From Sporolactobacillus sp. STSJ-5 (GTDB lineage Bacteria; Bacillota; Bacilli; Bacillales; Sporolactobacillaceae): 64,000 nt of DNA. The stretch is from positions 62,001 through 126,000 of the forward strand of contig NZ_JANFOJ010000001.1 in the NCBI RefSeq assembly GCF_024385605.1, read 5' to 3'. Below are positions 47,560-58,078 of this stretch, one piece after another; within the stretch, counting starts at the first letter, position 1; each line of letters starts with the position of its first letter. The position numbers were made by a program, and so were the translations under genes. Under the pieces are notes generated by a model, which did no database searches, was not told the origin of the DNA, and saw only the letters and a list, made by a program, of their open reading frames with translations.

Positions 47560-48610
47560 TGATTCGGAACCGTTCGTTCACGTGGCGCAGGCAGGTACGG
47601 ATAATGATAAAACAAGGAATGGCAAGGAGCATGCCAACAATTCCTGCAAGCTCACCGCCGACCCCGACTGCAAGCATAATGTAGAGTGGATGAATCTCCG
47701 CGCTCTTGCCAACAACAAGCGGCTCAATGACACTTCCCTCAAGAAACTGAATCAAAATGATCATCAGTACGACGCCTGCCATCGAATAAAAGGACTTCGT
47801 TGCGGCGACAAGAACGGCCGGAGCAGCACCGATAAACGGTCCGAAATAGGGAATCAGATCCGTCGAACCGATAAACAATCCGAACACAATCGGATACGGA
47901 ACCTTAAGAATCCACAATCCGATCGTCGCCATCACCGCCAAAATCGCACATACGGTCAGCTGTCCTCGTATATACTTGCCGATTGATTGATCCATTTCTC
48001 CGCATATTTCCGCGGTTTGCCGTCGCCATTTACGCGGTACAAGCAGCAATGCATGCTTTTTGATCGATCCCGCGTCTTTTAAAATATAGAAAGAGAGAAA
48101 CGGAATGATTAAAAGGGTGAAGAAAGACTGAACAACACCTGAACACCAATCCATAATCCGCTCTCCGGTATGCGTCAGACTGCTTCGTATTCGCGACAGA
48201 GCCTCATTCACCTGATCATGCACTGCTTCAGGCGTTGATCCATAAACATGATCCAGATTCGTTTGATACAACTTTTCGTAGTTTGAAATGTCATCATCAA
48301 GACCTCTGAGTTCATGCAGCAAAACCGGTCCGCCTTTGTAAATTGTTAAGCCAACCACTCCAAAAAAGATCGCATAAATGGCAAGGATTGCGACTGTTCG
48401 CGGAAGTCCCATCCGCTGAACACGGCCGACGAGCGGATGAAGCAAATAGGCAATAATTGCTGCAGCAAAGAACGGAACAGCTACATGCAGCAGAAAATGC
48501 GCCACCGTACCAATGAGCGGCAGCAGCCTGTAAAATAAATAACCATTCAAAAAAAGCAGCAACGCAATTGATAAGCCCTTCATCCACTGCAAAGCAGTCC
48601 ATTTCCGCAT
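47549..48610 (-). CDS. yrrI: AI-2E family transporter YrrI
   Basis: A 353-residue polytopic membrane protein of the AI-2E (UPF0118) transporter family, with about eight helices and the family block FGLFIGSTDLIPYFGPFIGAAPAVLVA near residue 260. Members export diverse small molecules; the substrate here is unknown. Two adjacent ATGs (48613 and 48610) follow GGAGGG; the second has the better spacing. It precedes alaS as in B. subtilis; the glutamine transport genes found next to it there are absent. Confidence 0.88.
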   Translation of the reverse strand: MRKWTALQWMKGLSIALLLFLNGYLFYRLLPLIGTVAHFLLHVAVPFFAAAIIAYLLHPLVGRVQRMGLPRTVAILAIYAIFFGVVGLTIYKGGPVLLHELRGLDDDISNYEKLYQTNLDHVYGSTPEAVHDQVNEALSRIRSSLTHTGERIMDWCSGVVQSFFTLLIIPFLSFYILKDAGSIKKHALLLVPRKWRRQTAEICGEMDQSIGKYIRGQLTVCAILAVMATIGLWILKVPYPIVFGLFIGSTDLIPYFGPFIGAAPAVLVAATKSFYSMAGVVLMIILIQFLEGSVIEPLVVGKSAEIHPLYIMLAVGVGGELAGIVGMLLAIPCFIIIRTCLRHVNERFRIIDK

Positions 48611-48688
48611 CATGATCCCTCCAAGCCTAGCATTGCCCAATTAAAGACAAAACATGATGCTTTTTGGGAATCCCTAATGAACGGATCA

Positions 48689-48886
48689 TCAGAATCCGTT
48701 TGCTTTCGCCTCAAGATCCGAAGACTGAAACAAGTCATCCAATCCGGTTAAACTACCATCTTCTTCCACCTGGCTCAGCGATAATTTTCCATCTTCAAGG
48801 GTCAATTCAATAAAGCAATCCCAGCAATAATATTGGTTGACGCCAATTTTTCCAATGTTCTTACTTGAACAATTCGGACATTTCAT
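48689..48886 (-). CDS. Small zinc-ribbon protein
   Basis: A 65-residue protein with a two-strand zinc ribbon: CPNC at residues 3-6 and CWDC near 21-24, then an acidic C-terminal half. The sequence MKCPNCSSKNIGKIGVNQYY is of a type I associate with a small protein of this region in Bacillus (possibly YrzR), from memory only. ATG start with GAGGTG upstream. It lies 78 bp before yrrI and may be co-transcribed with it. No function is known. Confidence 0.75.
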   Translation of the reverse strand: MKCPNCSSKNIGKIGVNQYYCWDCFIELTLEDGKLSLSQVEEDGSLTGLDDLFQSSDLEAKANGF

Positions 48887-48995
48887 TTGTTTTCACCTCA
48901 AAATTCAGCGGAGCAACTGCTCTGCCAGTGCTACTCGCATCAATGCCCACTTTTCCAAAAAAGTATACCTAATGTGAAAAATGTGAAGCAGAAAC

Positions 48996-49139
48996 GTTAA
49001 AGCTAATTTGAGAAAAGTGACAGCGAACTATGGAAAACTTAAAGCCAATGTATCAAAAATGAAAGTGAACTACGGAGGTTAAAGCTACTTTGAGGAAGTT
49101 AAAGCGAACTGTGGAAAACTTAAAGCCAATATACTAAAA
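48996..49139 (+). repeat. Tandem array of degenerate 21-bp units
   Basis: Units begin at 48996, 49017, 49038, 49059, 49078, 49098 and 49119 (19-21 bp each), with the pattern [GC]TTAAAGC-AA-T--GAAAA. An eighth partial unit starts at 49140. Units of types A, B and C recur in the same order (1-3 and 5-7), showing that a larger block was duplicated. There is no open coding frame with a ribosome binding site. Confidence 0.85.
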
Positions 49140-49147
49140 GTTAATCA

Positions 49148-49422
49148 TTTGGTCCTTCATTAAGTATCGAGCAAAATAAGCGGAAATTTTCCGCTTATTT
49201 GCACCGTGGAGCTAATTTCGCCGGTAAATAAGGGTAATTTCTCCGCTTATGCAAAGCAAAGCCCTCCATTTTCATGTTTTTCGATTCGATAAGGGTAATT
49301 TTTCCGTCTATCAAAGCTTTTTTTTCGTTCATTTTCTAAATAAGGGTAATTTCTCCGTCTATTTCTCAGATTAGGCGCTTACCTGATCGCGCCAAACCAA
49401 ATCTTATGACCTTATCATCGTA
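49148..49422 (+). repeat. Second interspersed repeat, expanded copy
   Basis: The ends match 7581-7697 (TTTGGTCCTTCATTAAGT at the left, CCGTCTATTTCTCAGATT and a TTATGAC...ATCATCGTA tail at the right). The interior is expanded with three AAATAAGGGTAATTT(C/T)TCCG(C/T)(C/T)TAT units (near 49225, 49289 and 49337). It also has a 27-bp palindrome at 49174-49200 (AAATAAGCGGAAA / TTTCCGCTTATTT). Together with the 21-bp array it fills most of the gene-free stretch 48887-49491. Confidence 0.75.
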
Positions 49423-49427
49423 TTTGG

Positions 49428-49466
49428 AAAAAACACAGCCGATCAAAAATCCAATCGGCTGTGTTT
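49428..49466 (-). terminator. Terminator of recD2
   Basis: AAACACAGCCGAT and ATCGGCTGTGTTT form a perfect 13-bp stem, followed on the minus strand by TTTCC after a run of Ts. It lies 25 bp past the recD2 stop. Confidence 0.9.
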
Positions 49467-49491
49467 CATATTTTTACGCACATGCATTTTC

Positions 49492-51813
49492 TTACTTTTC
49501 CACTTTTTCATCTTTAACCGTTTCCGGATCCTCTGCCGGATCCGGAATGAGATGAAGCCGTTCGCGTATTTTCTCCGCCAAGCTGGAATTGCGCCGGTCG
49601 ACATCATTGCGGCTGACTGCTTGGTTAAACGCCTGTTCATCGCCGCACAAAACGAGTGAGTCCTTGCTTCGCGTCACAGCAGTATAAATCAGATTACGCT
49701 TCAACATCCGATGGTAGCCCTTGACGATCGGCAAAATCACGATTGGGAATTCACTGCCTTGCGCTTTATGAATCGAACAGCAATACGCCAGAGTTAGCTG
49801 ATTCAAATCATGCTTCAGATATTTGACCTCGATTGAATCAAACGTCACGATGACGGTATCTTCCTTGTCCGTTGTTTCTTTTGCTTTAAAAATAGCAGAA
49901 ATCTCGCCAATGTCACCATTAAAGACCTGTTCATCGGGATTATTCACCAGTTGAAGCACCTTATCATGGACGCGAAACAAGTGATCGCCATAGGTAAGTT
50001 CACGTTTCTGTTCATCCGCAGGATTGAAAAGTTCCTGAAGCGCCACGTTGATCCGCTCAATTCCTGCGTTGCCGCGATAAATCGGTGCGAGCACCTGGAT
50101 GTCCTTCGGGTGATAGCCCTTCTTTTCAGCACCTGCCGAGACCTTGCAAATAAGATCGACAACCTGATTCTGGTGACACTTGAAGAATCGACGATCATTC
50201 TTTGGATCCGTGACATCGGAGAGTTTCCCCTCTTTTATCTCATGAGCAAGTTCAATAATTGATGAGCCTTTTGCCTGACGAAAAATATCGGTTAGACGGA
50301 TCACCGGAATCGCCTCTGACTGGATCAAATCGCTCAGTACTTGACCGGGTCCGACCGACGGCAACTGGTCTTCGTCACCAACAATCACCATTTTCATTTC
50401 TTCCGGCAATGATTTCAACAGCTGATTAGCAAGCCAGATATCAACCATCGACATTTCATCTACAATAAGCAGCTTGCCCTCAATCGGATTATCCTCATCA
50501 TGCGCGTAGCCCGCACCGCCGTTCCATCCAAGAAGGCGGTGAATGGTTACGGCAGGAAGACCGGTCGATTCCTTCATCCGCTTCGCCGCTCGCCCGGTCG
50601 GAGCCACCAGCAGAATCGGATACGGATGATCTTCATCATAATCCTTTGGGTCAAGCGAATAGCTGTTCAGCTCTGCGTAAACCTCAACAATACCTCGAAT
50701 GACCGTCGTCTTTCCGGTACCCGGCCCGCCTGTCAAAATCATGATCGAGGATTTGATTGCTTCACGAATGGCGACCTGCTGACTCTCCGCATACTGCATC
50801 GTCAGCTTGTCCTCCACTTTTCCAAGCGCCTCGAGAAACTCGCTCTCCGAGTATTCATCATCAGCCTCTTGTTCAATCAGCTTCTGAATGCCCGTGACAA
50901 TCCCCTTTTCCGCAAAAAACAACTGTGGTAAATAGAGATGGTCACCGTCACGCACCAATTTTCCATCCTCTTCAAGCGTATCCAGCTCCCGAGTCAAGTC
51001 ATCCTCGCTGATCTCTTCTGTTGAAGTCAATAATTTATGTACCTCAGCAATCGTTTCTTCCTCAGGCATGAACACATGACCATCGTTCATTGCCCGCTCA
51101 TTCAACCAATACAAATATGCGGCCTGAATACGATCAGGGTGATTACCCGATATGCCAAGCCCGGCGGCAAGCTCGTCGGCACGCTGAAAACCAATGCCCT
51201 CAATATCTTGAATCAGCTGATACGGATTGTCCTGAATTACTTCTAAACTTTCATTACCGTATGCCTGATAGATTTTCATTGCCAGCTGCGACCCGAAACC
51301 CAGATCCGACAGACCGATCAATATTTTTTCCAAGCCTTCATTCTTCAATAAAGTATCTGTAATCATCGTACTTTTCTCTTCATCAAGCTTCGGTACACGA
51401 CTGAGGCAAGAAGGATCATTAAGAATCTCGGAAATGGCATTTTCCCCGAGCTCGCCGACAATCGCTTCCGCAGTCTTCTTGCCAATGCCGGGGAATAGAT
51501 CACCAGAGAGGTAGCTGATCACACCCGACTTGGATTTAGGCAGCAGTTTGCGGTAATTTTCTACTTCGTACTGCTGCCCGTAGCGAGGATGCGTTTTCAG
51601 CTTTCCAGCAAATTGATAGGTTTCATAGAGGTGGACGGCGGGAAAGAAACCAACCATCGTAATCTCTTTTTCATTGATGGGCTCATTCGTTTCATCAATT
51701 TTGACAATCATCACTGTGTAGCCGTTCTCACTGTTTTGGAAAACAATCCGAACTGGTTCGCCTTTAACTGAGGTCTCGTGATCTGGAAAGAGATCCATCG
51801 TGCTTTGTTCCAT
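49492..51813 (-). CDS. recD2: ATP-dependent DNA helicase RecD2
   Basis: A 773-residue superfamily 1B 5'-3' helicase (YrrC) acting outside RecBCD, involved in replication-fork and mismatch-repair functions in Bacillus. The N-terminal OB and helix-hairpin-helix region (about 1-200, with GIGKKTAEAIVGELG) precedes the helicase core: Walker A TGGPGTGKTTVIRGI near residue 355, Walker B LLIVDEMSMVDIWL near 440, and the C-terminal AYCCSIHKAQGSEFP motif near 665. A slightly acidic tail ends the protein. It heads the recD2 transcript, 27 bp after yrrB. Confidence 0.95.
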   Translation of the reverse strand: MEQSTMDLFPDHETSVKGEPVRIVFQNSENGYTVMIVKIDETNEPINEKEITMVGFFPAVHLYETYQFAGKLKTHPRYGQQYEVENYRKLLPKSKSGVISYLSGDLFPGIGKKTAEAIVGELGENAISEILNDPSCLSRVPKLDEEKSTMITDTLLKNEGLEKILIGLSDLGFGSQLAMKIYQAYGNESLEVIQDNPYQLIQDIEGIGFQRADELAAGLGISGNHPDRIQAAYLYWLNERAMNDGHVFMPEEETIAEVHKLLTSTEEISEDDLTRELDTLEEDGKLVRDGDHLYLPQLFFAEKGIVTGIQKLIEQEADDEYSESEFLEALGKVEDKLTMQYAESQQVAIREAIKSSIMILTGGPGTGKTTVIRGIVEVYAELNSYSLDPKDYDEDHPYPILLVAPTGRAAKRMKESTGLPAVTIHRLLGWNGGAGYAHDEDNPIEGKLLIVDEMSMVDIWLANQLLKSLPEEMKMVIVGDEDQLPSVGPGQVLSDLIQSEAIPVIRLTDIFRQAKGSSIIELAHEIKEGKLSDVTDPKNDRRFFKCHQNQVVDLICKVSAGAEKKGYHPKDIQVLAPIYRGNAGIERINVALQELFNPADEQKRELTYGDHLFRVHDKVLQLVNNPDEQVFNGDIGEISAIFKAKETTDKEDTVIVTFDSIEVKYLKHDLNQLTLAYCCSIHKAQGSEFPIVILPIVKGYHRMLKRNLIYTAVTRSKDSLVLCGDEQAFNQAVSRNDVDRRNSSLAEKIRERLHLIPDPAEDPETVKDEKVEK

Positions 51814-51840
51814 CGTTCCCGTCGTCCTTTCTCTCCATTT

Positions 51841-52497
51841 TTACCGTTTCTTGTCTAGGTTTTTCAACGCGTTTGAAGCAAGAATATGCTGAGGATTCAG
51901 CTCCAGCGCCCGTTCGAATGATTGGCGCGCGCTTTCTGTCTGATCTCTGAACGCCGCAATCACACCAAGATTATAATAAGCATCCGCATGTGACGAATTA
52001 GCGTCAACGACGGTTAAAAATTGTTTTTCAGCATGATCCAAATCGCCTAGCTTCGCCAACGTAAGCGCGTATTGAAAACGAGCCTCAACATCGGCGCCGT
52101 TCAATTCAACAGCACGCTGAAAAGCAGCGAGCGCCTGACCGCTATGCCCTAATTCAAGCGCAGAACGTCCGATCATATAGAAAAGATCACTGTCATTAAT
52201 TCCTGCTTGCTGCGCATCCGAATAGCAAGTCATCGCTTCCTGATAGTTTCCAAGTTCAAACAAGGCATTTCCACAGCCAAAGGCGGCAGGCCCATTAGAT
52301 GCGTCCAAAGACAATGCTTTTTTAAAAAAGTTGATTGCGCGTCCGCTGTCGCCCATCGCAATCAACAGGTTGCCGAAATTCGTATACCCTGTCGGATCAT
52401 CCGGATGTGCAGAGATTGCCTCATCAAGTGCCTTTGCTGCTTGTTCATATTTTCTTGCAGCAATTAAGTGCTGCACCTGTTCCATTGTATCTGCCAT
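51841..52497 (-). CDS. yrrB: TPR repeat protein YrrB
   Basis: A 218-residue protein consisting almost entirely of about six tetratricopeptide repeats (for example GYTNFGNLLIAMGDSGRAINFFKKAL in shortened form GYTNFGNLL near 35, and ADAYYNLGVIAAF near 172). TPR domains bind partner peptides; the partner here is unknown. In B. subtilis yrrB lies between mnmA and recD2 as here. The ATG at 52497 is preceded by GGTGGTG; an MVVND extension is possible but less well placed. Confidence 0.9.
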   Translation of the reverse strand: MADTMEQVQHLIAARKYEQAAKALDEAISAHPDDPTGYTNFGNLLIAMGDSGRAINFFKKALSLDASNGPAAFGCGNALFELGNYQEAMTCYSDAQQAGINDSDLFYMIGRSALELGHSGQALAAFQRAVELNGADVEARFQYALTLAKLGDLDHAEKQFLTVVDANSSHADAYYNLGVIAAFRDQTESARQSFERALELNPQHILASNALKNLDKKR

Positions 52498-52536
52498 ATC
52501 ATTCACCACCATAATAAGAGGAAAAAGACTCGGGCT

Positions 52537-54836
<2,300 letters not shown>

Positions 54837-54906
54837 CCTAAACACTCCTTTTAATATCCTGAAACCAAGTTCAGGTCGGATTAATTCAGTTGTACCCATT
54901 AATCCT

Positions 54907-55329
54907 TTAAATATAGAACATATCCGGGTCTTGGACCTGCGGATCAGAATCATAATGAATCAAATCGTCCAGTGTTGTCCCTTGAAGGACATCGCGGACC
55001 GCATCACGGATCTTCACCCAAAGCTCACGCTTTGCTGGATCGTCATCATCCATGACTTCGACCGGCTGAATCGGTCCCTCCAAGACGCGGATCACATCTG
55101 CCGCCGTGATTTCACTCGGTGTCTTCGACAGAACATAGCCGCCATACGCGCCGCGAATACTGCTGACCAGTCCGGCATTGCGAAGCGGGGCAATCAGCTG
55201 TTCCAAATAGTGTTCCGACAGATCGTGTTCATTAGCGATCGCTTTTAAGGAGAGCGGGCCGCGACCTTTATTTTTCGCAAGCGCCATCATAATCGTTAGA
55301 CCATAGCGGCCTTTCGTTGAGATTTTCAT
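54907..55329 (-). CDS. cymR: Rrf2-family transcriptional repressor CymR
   Basis: A 140-residue Rrf2-type regulator, the master repressor of cysteine metabolism, which works with cysteine synthase CysK as co-repressor. The winged helix includes SEHYLEQLIAPLRNAGLVSSIRGAYGGY in its recognition region (about residues 30-60), and the C-terminus MFYI is as in B. subtilis CymR. The cluster cysteines of IscR-type members are absent. ATG at 55329 with GAGGTG eight bases upstream. Expected targets in this window are yrrT-mtnN-mccAB. Confidence 0.95.
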   Translation of the reverse strand: MKISTKGRYGLTIMMALAKNKGRGPLSLKAIANEHDLSEHYLEQLIAPLRNAGLVSSIRGAYGGYVLSKTPSEITAADVIRVLEGPIQPVEVMDDDDPAKRELWVKIRDAVRDVLQGTTLDDLIHYDSDPQVQDPDMFYI

Positions 55330-55419
55330 AACGTTCACACCTCTTCATTCATCCTAAAACAACTGAGTATTCTAGTACATTTATAGTCAATCATTTGTTC
55401 CCGTGATTATAAAAACAAG

Positions 55420-55625
55420 GCATAGTCCGGGCTTAAACCATGCTGAATATTGAATACGCTCCGGTTGCTCGCATCAACAGAGCACAACCGCGGGCGATCC
55501 GGGAGCCTCCTTGGCTCATGTCATAATTGCCTGCGGGGTCTCCCCTGGCTCGCTGGTCCCGCAGGAGTCTCGCACCTGCGCGTTCGATTCACAATCTTTT
55601 ACCTTGGGCATAAATCATATAATAC
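55420..55625 (+). repeat. GC-rich interspersed repeat, copy 2
   Basis: Same orientation and block order as 7190-7390 (CTCCGGTTGCTCGCATCAAC, CCGGGAGCCTCCT, CTGCGGGGTCTCCCCTGG, GCAGGAGTCTCGCACCTGCG, AAATCATATAAT). The hairpin stem here is CCTGCGGG / CCCGCAGG, one pair longer than in copy 1. It fills much of the 496-bp gap between cymR and rarA; the rest shows no clear gene, and I saw no convincing rarA promoter. Confidence 0.8.
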
Positions 55626-55825
55626 ACTTTTACTTCTAAGCAAGGCACGCCTGTCCGTGCCCTTGTATGCTGTCTCGCATTCCGATCAATGGATCAATGC
55701 GAACATAGGCACTGATCTATGGTAAACTAAGTTCAGACCTTCAATCATTATAGACGAAAATGATTGACGTTGCACGTAATCGAGAACGATTCATGCAAAT
55801 ACTTATAAACGAGAGGATGATCGGG

Positions 55826-57163
55826 ATGGATCTTTTTGATTTTCCAACCGATGACCAATCCAATTTAAACGGACGGCCGCTTGCCGACCGCATGCGTCCA
55901 CAGACATTAGACGAATTTGTCGGGCAAGAACAGATTGTCGGTAAAGGACGGTTGCTCCGCCGTGCTATTCAGGCAGACAAGCTGACACCGATGATTTTCT
56001 TCGGTCCTCCGGGAACAGGAAAAACGACGCTTGCTCACATCATTGCCCGCACCACATCGGCATACTATGAACAATTAAACGCCGTTACTTCCGGAGTCGG
56101 CGATTTGCGAAAAATAATCGCCGCTGCCGAAGAGCGTCTTAAATTTGATCAGCAAAGAACCATACTTTTCATTGATGAAATCCATCGTTTTAATAAAGGA
56201 CAACAGGATGCGCTCCTGCCTTCTGTCGAAAAGGGAACCATCATCCTGATCGGCGCGACAACCGAAAGTCCGATGTTCGAGATCAACGCCGCGCTTTTAT
56301 CACGTTCGCGGCTGTTTCGATTTGAACCGCTATCCGACGATGCCATTCGAACGATTATCGAAAACGCTTTACAAGATAAGCAGCGCGGATACGGCGAAGT
56401 TAACATAATGCTTGATGCTGACGCACTTGATCATCTCGTCCGCGTTGCAAGTGGTGACAGCCGCACGGCCCTGCATGCTTTGGAGCTTGCCGCACTGACA
56501 ACCGATCCTGATAAGGAAGGCGTCATTCACATCGACCGAAGTGTTGCGGAGGAATCTATTCAGGAAAAAGTGCTGCAGTATGACAAGAACGGCGACAACC
56601 ATTATGATACGGTTTCCGCTTTCATTAAGAGCATGCGCGGCTCCGATCCGAATGCTACCCTTTACTGGCTGGCGAAAATGATCACTGCTGGCGAAGATCC
56701 GAAATTCATTGCCCGGCGCATTTTCATTCACGCAGCCGAAGACGTTGGTCTCGCAGATCCCAATGCTATTCTTGTCGCCAACGCTGCGGTTACTGCCGTA
56801 ACTTTCATTGGCTTGCCTGAAGCGCGCATTCCGCTCGCCGAAGCGGCACTCTACGTCGCTACCGCGCCAAAAAGCAACGCTGCGGTCGTCGGGATCGACC
56901 AAGCACTCGATACGGTTAAAAACGAAAAAACCGGCGAAGTGCCGATTCATCTGCGTGATGCCCATTATAAAGGAGCTGCCAAGCTCGGCCATGGAAAAGA
57001 TTATCTCTATCCCCATGACTTCGAGGGCGGCTACGTCTCGCAAAATTATCTGCCCGAGTCACTACGTGACAAAGTCTTCTATCATCCATCACCACGTGGC
57101 TACGAGCGAACCGTACAGAAACGGCTCGACTACTTCGCCGAGCGAGATCAAGAGAAACAGTGA
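55826..57163 (+). CDS. rarA: Replication-associated recombination ATPase RarA (MgsA)
   Basis: A 445-residue AAA+ protein that acts at stalled replication forks. Walker A IFFGPPGTGKTTLAHII lies near residue 55, Walker B LFIDEIHRFNKGQQDALLP near 110, and the C-terminal tetramerisation domain contains EVPIHLRDAHYKGAAKLGHG and GGYVSQNYLPE. The ATG at 55826 (MDLFDFPTD) is nine bases from AGAGG; a 22-codon longer frame is rejected. Divergent from cymR. Confidence 0.94.
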   Translation: MDLFDFPTDDQSNLNGRPLADRMRPQTLDEFVGQEQIVGKGRLLRRAIQADKLTPMIFFGPPGTGKTTLAHIIARTTSAYYEQLNAVTSGVGDLRKIIAAAEERLKFDQQRTILFIDEIHRFNKGQQDALLPSVEKGTIILIGATTESPMFEINAALLSRSRLFRFEPLSDDAIRTIIENALQDKQRGYGEVNIMLDADALDHLVRVASGDSRTALHALELAALTTDPDKEGVIHIDRSVAEESIQEKVLQYDKNGDNHYDTVSAFIKSMRGSDPNATLYWLAKMITAGEDPKFIARRIFIHAAEDVGLADPNAILVANAAVTAVTFIGLPEARIPLAEAALYVATAPKSNAAVVGIDQALDTVKNEKTGEVPIHLRDAHYKGAAKLGHGKDYLYPHDFEGGYVSQNYLPESLRDKVFYHPSPRGYERTVQKRLDYFAERDQEKQ

Positions 57164-57275
57164 GCAACTTCAGTCAATTGGTATCTTTACCATAAAATGG
57201 CGATCGTGTATAAAAGTCTCGCAAGTTGTCAATCCTTTTTACAAATCAACAAGAATGCAAGAAGGAGCATATACC

Positions 57276-57974
57276 ATGACAAAAGTGAGACAAGATGCAT
57301 GGTCGCACGAAGACGATCTTCTGCTCGCAGAAACCGTCCTGCGCCATATCAGAGAAGGAAGTACACAGCTTGATGCCTTTGAAGAGGTGGGCGACCGGCT
57401 GAATCGGACAGGAGCGGCGTGTGGATTCCGCTGGAACGCGATTGTCCGTAGAAAATATGAACAGGCAATTGAAATCGCCAAGAAACAGCGCAAGCAGAAG
57501 AAACGCGCCGAGCAGCACGGACGGATCATACGTCCCGTGGCTGCTGCCGCATTCCCTGTGATGGAAACTGCTTCACTCACGGATCCTTCCGAACTCACCT
57601 ATGCGGCGCAGCCTGCACAGCCCGAGCAAAACGTTACAGTAGAAGCTCCCGCCGCAAAGCAGTCATTCAGCATGACCGATGTCATCCACTACTTGCAGAG
57701 CATGCAAAAAGGCAGTGCAACCAGCGACCGGCTTGACCAAGAGAACGCGCACCTTAAGGAAGAAAACAGCAAGCTGCAGACACGTGTGAAAGAGCTTGAA
57801 CAAGAAGTCGTCACACTTACCAAGCGGCAGCAGAGCGTTGAAGATGACTACCAAGCCCTCATCGGCATCATGGACCGCGCGCGCCGCATGGTCGCTTTCC
57901 AAGATCAAACCGACAGCTCCGCACCCGCCTTCAAGATGGATGAGAACGGAAATCTGGAGAAGATTGCGAAGTAA
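57276..57974 (+). CDS. RsfA-family prespore transcriptional regulator
   Basis: A 232-residue protein with an N-terminal Myb/SANT-like DNA-binding domain (about residues 3-62, with QDAWSHEDDLLLAETVL and TGAACGFRWNAIVRRKY). A basic stretch and an Ala/Pro-rich linker follow, then a C-terminal coiled coil (about 155-205, ENAHLKEENSKLQTRVKEL). This is the layout of RsfA and YlbO, forespore sigma-F regulators in Bacillus. The ATG has GAAGGAG upstream; the open frame running back into rarA is a shadow. Which paralogue it is cannot be decided. Confidence 0.85.
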   Translation: MTKVRQDAWSHEDDLLLAETVLRHIREGSTQLDAFEEVGDRLNRTGAACGFRWNAIVRRKYEQAIEIAKKQRKQKKRAEQHGRIIRPVAAAAFPVMETASLTDPSELTYAAQPAQPEQNVTVEAPAAKQSFSMTDVIHYLQSMQKGSATSDRLDQENAHLKEENSKLQTRVKELEQEVVTLTKRQQSVEDDYQALIGIMDRARRMVAFQDQTDSSAPAFKMDENGNLEKIAK

Positions 57975-58000
57975 ACATCAAAAAAGTGAAAAGAAAATAC

Positions 58001-58040
58001 ATATGCCCCCGAGGAACAATGGCTCGAGGGCGTATTTTTT
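58001..58040 (+). terminator. Terminator of the RsfA-like gene
   Basis: ATATGCCCCCGAG pairs with CTCGAGGGCGTAT over 13 positions (one mismatch, one G-T) and is followed by six Ts. It also separates the convergent pilin operon. Confidence 0.75.
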
Positions 58041-58078
58041 ATTCTATTCAATATATGCGAGTGGGAGTCCAACTCTAC

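Noticed and set aside
49174-49422. Short direct repeats as a CRISPR array
   Set aside because: The units are degenerate and irregularly spaced, the intervening sequence is not spacer-like, and there are no cas genes nearby.
56369-57043. A 224-codon minus-strand frame opposite rarA
   Set aside because: Antisense shadow of a conserved AAA+ gene; no initiation signals and no family resemblance.
56808-57275. A 388-codon frame beginning inside rarA and continuing into the RsfA-like gene, suggesting a fusion
   Set aside because: The first 156 codons are an out-of-frame shadow of rarA. A good ribosome binding site and ATG at 57276 start the real gene, whose N-terminus matches the Myb-like RsfA domain.
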